Source: CAG-533 sp963645165 (GTDB lineage Bacteria; Bacillota_I; Bacilli_A; RF39; UBA660). From it: 5,159 nucleotides of DNA. The DNA lies in NCBI GenBank assembly GCA_963645165.1, contig CAVIQT010000057.1, positions 1 to 5,159 of the forward strand, read 5' to 3'. How positions within the stretch are numbered: position 1 is the first letter of the stretch; each line of letters begins with the position of its first letter. Shown here one piece after another: positions 1 to 5,159 of this stretch. A program made the translations under genes and the position numbers. A model generated the notes under the pieces. It was not told the origin of the DNA, made no database searches, and saw only the letters and a list, made by a program, of their open reading frames with translations.

Positions 1-2
1 AA

Positions 3-446
3 AACATTTATTGTGATAAACACACGATACTTATTAATCCTAAAGATGGTGAATTAACTAACTTTGGTCATATGTGTGAAGATTTAGGTATTAATATTAT
101 CGCAGCTAATACGCCTCAAGCTAAAGGCAAAGTTGAAAATTGGAATAACACTATTCAAAACAGGTTAATCAATGACATTAAAAGATATAACATAAAAACC
201 ATTGATGAATTAAATATATTTTTTAATGATTATTATTGTAATTATCTAAATCAAAAATATGCTTATGAGCCTAAAGAAGAAATAATAGCTCTTAATGGTA
301 ATATGATATCTTATAAAAACAATTATTATATTCCCATCACTGGTGAAGGCTGTGATTATATATTTTATAAGGGTACTAAAGTTGAAGTATGGCAAGATGT
401 ATTTGATACTGAACTTATAAGAATATATAAAGATAAAAAAACTTGA
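3..446 (+). CDS. ISNCY-family transposase, C-terminal part (5' end outside window)
   Basis: This is the C-terminal 147 codons of a DDE transposase that would catalyse movement of its own insertion sequence. The frame is open from the window edge; the first ATG at position 72 is internal, because the codons before it encode YCDKHTILIN and ELTNFGH, the family segment carrying the second catalytic Asp. The hallmark ANTPQAKGKVENWNNTIQ follows, whose Glu (in KVEN) is the likely third catalytic acidic residue. After that comes the usual helical RLINDIKRYNIKTIDELN segment and a small C-terminal beta domain (ISYKNNYYIP, GTKVEVW, IRIYKDKK). The join between EPKEE and IIALNGN seems shorter than in typical relatives, which have about 25-35 more residues here; this comparison is from memory. 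The stop is TGA at 444-446. Assignment to ISNCY (IS1202-like) is by motif recognition. Whether it is active cannot be judged without the N-terminus. Confidence 0.85.
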   Translation, partial: NIYCDKHTILINPKDGELTNFGHMCEDLGINIIAANTPQAKGKVENWNNTIQNRLINDIKRYNIKTIDELNIFFNDYYCNYLNQKYAYEPKEEIIALNGNMISYKNNYYIPITGEGCDYIFYKGTKVEVWQDVFDTELIRIYKDKKT

Positions 447-458
447 ACAAGTTTTAAG

Positions 459-530
459 AAAAAAGATGAAATCTAAAAAGCAAGGGCGAACAAAGTAAGT
501 TCATAATACCCTTGCTTTTTAGATTTCATC
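459..530 (-). terminator. Perfect 22-bp hairpin with a T6 tract on the minus strand
   Basis: The arms 465-486 and 509-530 are exact reverse complements (22 of 22), separated by a 22-nt loop that contains a smaller GAAC/GTTC stem (488-491 with 499-502). Read leftward, the hairpin is followed at once by TTTTTT (complement of A6 at 459-464), as in an intrinsic terminator. Read rightward, the tail is only GATTATAATTTT, so rightward termination would be weaker. It begins 18 nt after the transposase stop. It could stop leftward transcripts from the recG/DUF975 side entering the element as antisense to the transposase, and could also end the transposase mRNA. Confidence 0.7.
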
Positions 531-546
531 GATTATAATTTTGTTT

Positions 547-569
547 CAAACAAAGTTCACCTTTGTTTG
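547..569. repeat. 9-bp palindrome with 5-nt loop, possible IS end
   Basis: CAAACAAAG (547-555) and CTTTGTTTG (561-569) are perfect reverse complements around the loop TTCAC. Neither side has a T tract next to it, so it is not a good terminator. A related string, GAACAAAGTAAGTTC, lies in the loop of the larger hairpin at 488-502. Repeated AACAAAG/GTTC units downstream of the transposase could be part of a terminal inverted repeat or transposase binding site. That role is inference. Confidence 0.4.
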
Positions 570-646
570 TTATCTATATTATAAATCGGTACCATTTTAA
601 CTAATGTTTAACAATCTTTTTTTATTTAGAATAATATTTTACCTAA

Positions 647-1255
647 TTAGTTTAATTTTTTTAATTCTTCATAATAAAGACATTGTGATACTGCCATATA
701 AGGAACAACATAAATAAATACTAATCCAAATGTTAAAATAGCAAGTAAAATCCAACCTATAAAGCTTAAATTAAATACAAAATAATCAGCTTTATAACCA
801 TTCATCATCTTTTTACTTTTTCTAATACATTCCATCGCATCTTCTTCGCCATCAATAAAAATATATGTGGTCATTGAATAACTAAGCGCAGCAATAATAC
901 CAGGAATAATAAATAATAATGCCCAAAGTGATGTAAATAAACCAACTAAAAATGAAAGTGCAAATATTGGCCAAAATTTACTATAAAAAGTAAACATATA
1001 ACTTAATTCAACTGGTTCTTTTCTAACAAACTTCACAACAAACGCAGTCGCCCCAAATATTAAAGGCAAAACTACAATATCAATGATAGAAGAAATTATA
1101 CTTAATATCATACTTTCTTCAGATGAACTATAGTAACTAGAAAGTCCACCAACTAAACCCGATAAAGCCCCAGCAATTATAAATGGAAGTAAAAGTGTCC
1201 AAATATTTCCTTTAATAATCTCCTTTGCTTGAATCTTAATCTTAACTCTATCCAT
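647..1255 (-). CDS. DUF975 family integral membrane protein
   Basis: This 202-residue protein is recognised as DUF975, a family of small multi-pass membrane proteins of low-GC Gram-positives with no established biochemical function. The family's N-terminal pattern is present (KIKIQAKEIIKGNIWTLLL), and the C-terminal block is very typical: SYSMTTYIFIDGEEDAMECI, then RKSKKMMNGYKADYFVFNLS, FIGWILLAILTFGL and VVPYMAVSQCLYYEEL. Hydrophobic stretches at about residues 18-40, 49-75, 95-130 and 157-190 suggest five to six membrane spans; no cleavable signal peptide is seen. The length is normal. The start is supported by a strong Shine-Dalgarno (AGGAGAGGAG) just upstream. The gene lies 30 bp downstream of recG on the same strand with no terminator between, so it is probably co-transcribed, although recG itself suggests no functional link. 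Confidence 0.85.
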   Translation of the reverse strand: MDRVKIKIQAKEIIKGNIWTLLLPFIIAGALSGLVGGLSSYYSSSEESMILSIISSIIDIVVLPLIFGATAFVVKFVRKEPVELSYMFTFYSKFWPIFALSFLVGLFTSLWALLFIIPGIIAALSYSMTTYIFIDGEEDAMECIRKSKKMMNGYKADYFVFNLSFIGWILLAILTFGLVFIYVVPYMAVSQCLYYEELKKLN

Positions 1256-1261
1256 TATAAA

Positions 1262-1272
1262 CTCCTCTCCTA
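1262..1272 (-). promoter_or_regulatory. Shine-Dalgarno of the DUF975 gene
   Basis: On the minus strand TAGGAGAGGAG precedes the ATG (1253-1255) by 6 nt. It holds two overlapping GGAG cores and lies wholly in the 30-bp spacer after the recG stop. It fixes the start codon and indicates efficient translation independent of recG. Confidence 0.75.
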
Positions 1273-1285
1273 ACTAATTATATCA

Positions 1286-3279
1286 TTACCCATTTAAAAA
1301 TACACTATCTAATGCTTCTTTTTGTTCTGGAAACTTACAAATATCATTTAAATGAATATTAATAAATTCCTTACTATCAATATCACACTGTTTTAAAATC
1401 TTAAAATCACTAGCTAAATTAGCAATTTTAAAACTCATATCACCACTTTGTTTAATTCCAAACAAATCACCAGATCCTCTTAATTCAAAATCTTTCTCAC
1501 TAATCAAAAATCCATCATTTGTTTCCTCTAATATTTTAAGTCTAGGAGTATCATAATCACTTACCAAAAGACATTTACTATCTAAAGAATTTCTTCCAAT
1601 TCTTCCTCGTAACTGGTGAAGTGTCGCAAGACCAAATCTTTCCGCATTAAATACTACCATCATAGTCGCATTTTTAACATCTACCCCTACTTCAATAACT
1701 GTTGTAGAAATTAATATTTTAATCTTACCTAACTTAAAATTATTCATAATATCTTCTTTTTCTTTAGAACTTAACTTCCCATGTAGTACCTCTAAAGGAA
1801 CTTTATAGTTAAAAGCTACATTAATTTTATCTTTTAAAGATATAACATTTTCCATACTAGATAAACCATCTTCATCTTCAATTAACGGAGCAACAACATA
1901 AATTTGATGATTATTCTTTATCTCTTCAAGCATTAAAGTTAAAACAGATTTTATTTCCTTATTCTTATAAAGTTTAGTATATATTTCTTTTCTATTTGCT
2001 GGTTTAGTCTTAATTTGAGAAATATCCATATCACCAAATAAAGTAAGTGCCAAAGTTCTAGGTATCGGAGTCGCACTTAAATAAAGAATATCTGTCATAT
2101 CTCCCTTATTTTGTAAATTTTTTCTTTGGTTAACTCCAAACCTATGCTGTTCATCAGTTATAACTAAACCTATATTTTTAAAAATTACCTCATTATTTAA
2201 AACAGAATGAGTACCAATTAATATATCGCATTTACCATTACGTATATCATCAAGTATCAATAACCTATCTTTTTTCTTAACACTACTTGTAAGCAAACAA
2301 ACATTAATATTCATATCTTTAAAAGTATCTATTATATTATTATAATGCTGTAAAGCAAGTATTTCCGTAGGCGTCATTAAAACTCCTTGATAACCAGCTA
2401 AATAATTCATATATAAAGAAATAAATGCCACTATAGTCTTACCACTACCAACATCACCTAAAATAAGTCTATTCATTCTAAAAGAAGATTTAAAATCATT
2501 CTTTATCTCCTCTACTGCCCTTTTTTGATCATCAGTAAGATTGAACGGTAAATTTAAAATAAAATCATTTACTTTATTTTCATCAAAAACTTTAGAATCT
2601 ACTTCATTATTATTTTTTCTTACCATTTTTAAATAATTCATTTTTAACATAAATGTAAATAATTCTTCATAAACTAAAAATAATTTTGCTTGCTTTAATG
2701 TATCTAAGGAATTAGGAAAATGTATTTCTTTAATCGCACTCATCTTAGAAATAAAATGATACTTTTCTTCCAAATAAGATGGCACTAAAGATGAAATATA
2801 ATAATTATTATTAACTGCAGTATCTATTATCTTTTTAAAACTTGCTCTTTTTATATTACTATTTAAATGATAAACTCCTTCAATAGTAGTTTTTAATATA
2901 GGTATAATTTTTATATCACTAGCAACTAAACTATTTGTTTTCTTATTATATTTACCTATAACTGATATAGTTTTACCTATAATCATACTATTCTTAAGAA
3001 AAGCTCTATTAAATATAGATACATTTATAATTTCTTTCCCAGTATTTAATTTAAAAGAAAGTTTATTTAAATTCTTTTTAATAAAAATACTTTTATAGGA
3101 GGCTCAATCATACCATTAATAAGTATAGTTTTATCATCATCAGCATCACTAATATTATTAGGTTTATAAACATTATAACGATAAGGATAATATTCTAATA
3201 AATCTTTTATATTATATATTTTTAGTTCATTTAAATATATTATAGTCTTAGGACCAAGTCCTTTTATATCCTCTAACAT
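1286..3279 (-). pseudogene. recG: recG, ATP-dependent DNA helicase, split by a one-base frameshift
   Basis: RecG is a superfamily 2 helicase that remodels stalled replication forks and Holliday junctions. The N-terminal piece (3067-3279, 70 aa) has the wedge-domain opening MLEDIKGLGPKTIIYLNEL and LLEYYPYRYN. The rest reads in another frame: its ATG at 2984-2986 lacks a Shine-Dalgarno, and the frame stays open upstream through NKLSFKLNTGKEIINVSIFN, which fits the OB fold. In the 566-aa piece: Walker A GDVGSGKT (177-184), MTPTEILALQH (204-214), DEQHRFG (278-284), SATPIPRT (304-311), TTVIEVGVDV (428-437), QLRGRIGR (458-465), and the C-terminal DFELRGSGDLFG. Joining the frames gives about 664 residues, close to family length. 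All helicase motifs are intact, so either this is a sequencing or assembly indel, or the gene is recently broken. Annotators may list two CDSs, 1286-2986 and 3067-3279. Confidence 0.9.
3070..3094 (-). other. recG: Frameshift zone in recG
   Basis: On the minus strand the N-terminal frame reads through PIKVFLLKRI and stops at TAA (3067-3069); the downstream frame is -1 relative to it. One extra base in any of three short homopolymers would restore the gene: T5 (3083-3087), A5 (3075-3079) or A4 (3091-3094), minus-strand bases. For instance, lengthening the T5 run gives KVFFIKKNLNKLSFKLNTG. Confidence 0.8.
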
Positions 3280-3283
3280 AAAA

Positions 3284-3288
3284 CCTCC
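3284..3288 (-). promoter_or_regulatory. recG: Shine-Dalgarno of recG
   Basis: GGAGG lies 4 nt upstream of the ATG at 3277-3279 on the minus strand. This fixes the recG start and supports a short RecG N-terminus without an extra extension. I found no convincing minus-strand -35/-10 pair in the spacer. Confidence 0.75.
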
Positions 3289-3318
3289 ATATTTTCTATA
3301 AAATAATTAAAAAAAGTG

Positions 3319-3347
3319 TTGACATTTAACCCTTTTTCCATTAGTAT
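3319..3347 (+). promoter_or_regulatory. Sigma-A-type promoter for the candidate small RNA
   Basis: A perfect consensus -35 TTGACA (3319-3324), a 17-bp spacer and a -10 TAGTAT (3342-3347, four of six matches to TATAAT) face rightward. Initiation about 7 nt later, near 3354, would begin almost exactly at the first hairpin. No plus-strand protein gene follows. Confidence 0.7.
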
Positions 3348-3353
3348 ATAAAT

Positions 3354-3450
3354 CACCAATTCACTTATAGGCGAATTGGTGCTAGTATCACACTAGCCAA
3401 CCCCTTTTTATTCTTTGAGGCTACCCCAGGGGGTTAGCCTCTAATTTTTT
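3354..3450 (+). ncRNA. Candidate structured small RNA of about 97 nt, family not recognised
   Basis: Directly after the promoter the plus strand folds into three consecutive elements. Stem 1 is CACCAATTC (3354-3362) with GAATTGGTG (3373-3381), nine perfect pairs and a 10-nt loop. Stem 2 is CTAGT (3382-3386) with ACTAG (3392-3396), abutting stem 1. A C/U-rich linker CCAACCCCTTTTTATTC (3397-3413) follows, then a terminator hairpin and T6. There is no ATG, and the only GTG/TTG reading runs a few codons to TAG, so it is not a small protein gene. The unpaired AACCCCUUUUU could pair with purine-rich Shine-Dalgarno regions, as C-rich seeds of some Gram-positive small RNAs do; that is inference. It does not match 4.5S, 6S, tmRNA, RNase P or a tracrRNA as I know them. 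The 3' end meets the convergent nifJ stop. Confidence 0.6.
3417..3450 (+). terminator. Intrinsic terminator of the candidate small RNA (rightward)
   Basis: GAGGCTACCCC (3417-3427) pairs with GGGG plus TAGCCTC (3430-3441), with one bulged T at 3434, followed by TAATTTTTT ending at 3450. Read leftward the same hairpin is followed by AAAGAATAAAAAGG, with no T tract, so it is a one-way terminator and should not efficiently stop nifJ transcripts. Confidence 0.75.
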
Positions 3451-3452
3451 AT

Positions 3453-5159
3453 TTAATTTTCTTCACTTAATTTTTTATAATAATTATATCTATTAATGGC
3501 ATATTCTTTATTTTGTAAAAGTAAAGNNNNNNNNNNAAGTAAAGATTCTGCCATTTTTTTATTTTTTATTTTTAAAGCTTTATATCTAACTTCATTTGCT
3601 AAAAATTCATCATACTTATTAAAATCTGGTTCTTTAGAATCTAATAATAATTTATTATCTTTATATCTCATTAATAAAACATATCCTAAGTTAACTGCTA
3701 ACTTTTCTTCATAAATAGAGTTAGACATTCCACCACTTATACCATGTTCAGTGCAAGGACAGTATGCAATAACTATCGCTGGCCCCTTATGTTCTTCTGC
3801 TTCTTTTAATACATTTATAGTATGCATAATATTTGCACCTAAACTAATTTGCGCAACATAAGTATTAGGATAACTCATCGCTATTTTAAATAAATCTTTT
3901 TTGGCTGTTATCTTACCATTATTAGCAAATTCCGCAACTGCGCCTTTATGACTAGATTTACTTGCTTGCCCACCAGTATTTGAATAAACCTCAGTATCAA
4001 GTACTAATATCTTCACATTTTGATTACTTGATAGCACATGATCCACTCCGCCATAGCCAATATCATAGGCCCACCCATCACCACCTATTGTCCATACACT
4101 TTTTGGCGTAACATAATCAAGTAAATCTTTAGATATATAATCCTTTACTTCCAAAGTAAATTTTTTCATTTTATCATAATCTTCACTATTATTTAAATAA
4201 TAATTAAGTTTTTCCTTAGCATCCTTTTCTTTAGAATTTTCTAGTTCTTTAACTATTCTATTACGAAGTTTATTATATGAAAGAAGTATGCCAAAACCAT
4301 ATTCAGCATTATCTTCAAACAAACTATTAGCCCAAGATACTTTATAAGGTGTATTAGGGCAGCTAGCTCCATATATACTAGAGCACCCAGTCGCATTCGC
4401 GATAACTAATTTTTCACCTACTATTTGAGTAAGTAGTTTTATATATGGAGTTTCCCCGCACCCAGCGCAAGCACCAGAAAACTCAAATAACGGCTTATGC
4501 AAACTAACATTTTTTGGCGAATTTAATGGTCTATCTGGATTAATATTATCATTAAATAACTTATCAGCGACTCTTTGCTTTTCTAAATCAAACTTTCCTA
4601 AAGATAAACACTTAGTTGGGCAGTTTTTAACGCAAACCTCACACCCAGTACAGTCCGCTTCACTTATTCCAATTACAAAATTATATCCTTTTTCTAATGA
4701 AGGCTTACCCTCATCTATATACTGTTCATCACTTGTTAAGAAAGGTCTAATAACTGAATGAGGACAAACACTCGCACAAACACCACACTCTATGCATTTT
4801 TCTTTATCCCATTTTGCCACCATAGAGCTCATTTTGCGCTTTTCTAGCGCACTAGTTCCACCAGGAAAAACACCATCTCTATAATCAAGTAACTCACTTA
4901 CCCTTAACTCATTTCCTTTTCTTTCATTTATCCTAGAAAATATATCTTCGCACTTAGAAAGAATTACACCAGATTCACTTGTTACATCTATTTTTATTAA
5001 ATAACTTTCAAAATCATTAATGCACTTTATATTCGCATTTACTACATCTTCCCCCTTAGTTAAAAATCTTTCCTTAATATCTTTTTCTAAAGTTTCTCTA
5101 AAATTATTAATATTAAGTAATTTTAAAATAGATGCTTCCATAATAAGACTAATCTTACC
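3453..5159 (-). CDS. nifJ: Pyruvate:ferredoxin (flavodoxin) oxidoreductase, C-terminal half
   Basis: This cytoplasmic enzyme decarboxylates pyruvate to acetyl-CoA and CO2 and reduces ferredoxin or flavodoxin, the main pyruvate-oxidising step in many anaerobes. The frame is open to the window edge. The ATG at 5139-5141 is internal: the preceding codons encode GKISLI, matching the family's GRINMIMQ region, and no ribosome site precedes it. Counting from codon 5157-5159, two ferredoxin-type clusters are seen (Cys 122, 125, 128, 132 and Cys 170, 173, 176, 180). The thiamine diphosphate domain follows with CAGCGETP (Cys 231, 234), ATGCSS (Cys 259), GGDGWAYDIG (359-368), EVYSNTGGQ and YCPCTEHG (Cys 469), giving the third cluster's four ligands. 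All key residues are present, so it is probably functional. Family proteins are about 1,170-1,200 residues, so roughly half lies outside. An N gap interrupts the C-terminal tail. Confidence 0.96.
   Translation of the reverse strand, partial: GKISLIMEASILKLLNINNFRETLEKDIKERFLTKGEDVVNANIKCINDFESYLIKIDVTSESGVILSKCEDIFSRINERKGNELRVSELLDYRDGVFPGGTSALEKRKMSSMVAKWDKEKCIECGVCASVCPHSVIRPFLTSDEQYIDEGKPSLEKGYNFVIGISEADCTGCEVCVKNCPTKCLSLGKFDLEKQRVADKLFNDNINPDRPLNSPKNVSLHKPLFEFSGACAGCGETPYIKLLTQIVGEKLVIANATGCSSIYGASCPNTPYKVSWANSLFEDNAEYGFGILLSYNKLRNRIVKELENSKEKDAKEKLNYYLNNSEDYDKMKKFTLEVKDYISKDLLDYVTPKSVWTIGGDGWAYDIGYGGVDHVLSSNQNVKILVLDTEVYSNTGGQASKSSHKGAVAEFANNGKITAKKDLFKIAMSYPNTYVAQISLGANIMHTINVLKEAEEHKGPAIVIAYCPCTEHGISGGMSNSIYEEKLAVNLGYVLLMRYKDNKLLLDSKEPDFNKYDEFLANEVRYKALKIKNKKMAESLLXXXXLLLQNKEYAINRYNYYKKLSEEN
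3527..3536. other. Assembly gap (10 Ns) inside nifJ
   Basis: Ten Ns separate two contig ends that share the same eight bases: AAGTAAAG occurs at 3519-3526 and again at 3537-3544. The gap is most likely a scaffolding placeholder over a true overlap, not missing sequence. Removing the Ns and one copy deletes 18 bp, keeps the nifJ frame, and gives MAESLLLQNKEYAINRYNYY, which has the usual nifJ tail spacing. Confidence 0.85.

Larger units (their letters stand above)
1..570 (+). mobile_element. 3' part of an ISNCY-like insertion sequence, right end uncertain
   Basis: The transposase tail and the hairpin-rich DNA just after it are read as the right part of one insertion sequence whose left end lies outside the window. 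The right boundary is an estimate. A palindrome at 547-569 with the core GTTCACC is the best candidate for a terminal repeat, but the left terminal repeat and target duplication are not visible, so the end cannot be proven. The element ends before the convergent DUF975 gene and does not interrupt it. Confidence 0.5.

Noticed and set aside
444..446. TGA read as Trp (genetic code 4), extending the transposase into the hairpin
   Set aside because: Trp codons seen in the window genes are TGG, the protein ends at a typical family length without the extension, and added codons would run into the hairpin and stop at once.
2984..2986. ATG as a separate start for a 566-aa helicase
   Set aside because: No Shine-Dalgarno precedes it, and the same frame continues upstream with good RecG OB-fold sequence, so it is an internal Met.
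3291..3320. Minus-strand T7 run (complement of A7 near 3309-3315) as a nifJ terminator
   Set aside because: No stable hairpin sits directly upstream of the T run on the minus strand.
3354..3450. Riboswitch or attenuator controlling a downstream gene
   Set aside because: The next gene on that side is nifJ on the opposite strand, so a plus-strand leader would have nothing to control.
3496..3714. 72-codon plus-strand reading frame crossing the N gap
   Set aside because: It is the reverse shadow of the nifJ C-terminus, includes unknown residues, has no ribosome site and matches no family I recognise.
5139..5141. ATG as the start of a short nifJ-like protein
   Set aside because: The frame is open to the window edge and the six preceding residues fit the conserved family region; the true start lies outside.

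Overview
The window is a strongly A+T-rich stretch of bacterial chromosome. Codon use is A/T-ended, Shine-Dalgarno sites are GGAGG-type, Trp is encoded by TGG, and TGA and TAA act as stops, so the standard bacterial code fits. Together with an anaerobic pyruvate:ferredoxin oxidoreductase, this suggests an uncultured, host-associated low-GC Firmicute (Bacilli/Mollicutes-like). That placement is inference from gene types and composition. A run of Ns shows the source is a draft or metagenome assembly.

Layout, left to right. Positions 1 to about 570 hold the 3' part of an ISNCY-type insertion sequence on the + strand: the transposase C-terminus, then a perfect 22-bp hairpin and a smaller palindrome near the presumed element end. 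Positions 647-3279 carry a minus-strand pair. A DUF975 membrane protein gene lies 30 bp downstream of recG, and recG is broken by a one-base frameshift near its 5' end. Positions 3280-3452 have no protein gene. They hold a well-formed plus-strand transcription unit: a TTGACA/TAGTAT promoter, two perfect hairpins, a C-rich linker and an intrinsic terminator. This looks like a small RNA of about 97 nt that I do not recognise. Positions 3453-5159 hold the C-terminal half of nifJ on the minus strand, cut by the window end.

nifJ, recG and the DUF975 gene all run leftward. The only strong terminator between nifJ and recG faces the other way, so all three could be co-transcribed, with the candidate small RNA lying antisense in the spacer and ending against the nifJ stop codon. 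The N gap in nifJ is probably an assembly artefact: the two contig ends share an 8-bp overlap, and collapsing it keeps the frame and restores the expected family spacing. The recG frameshift may also be an assembly error, or a real lesion.
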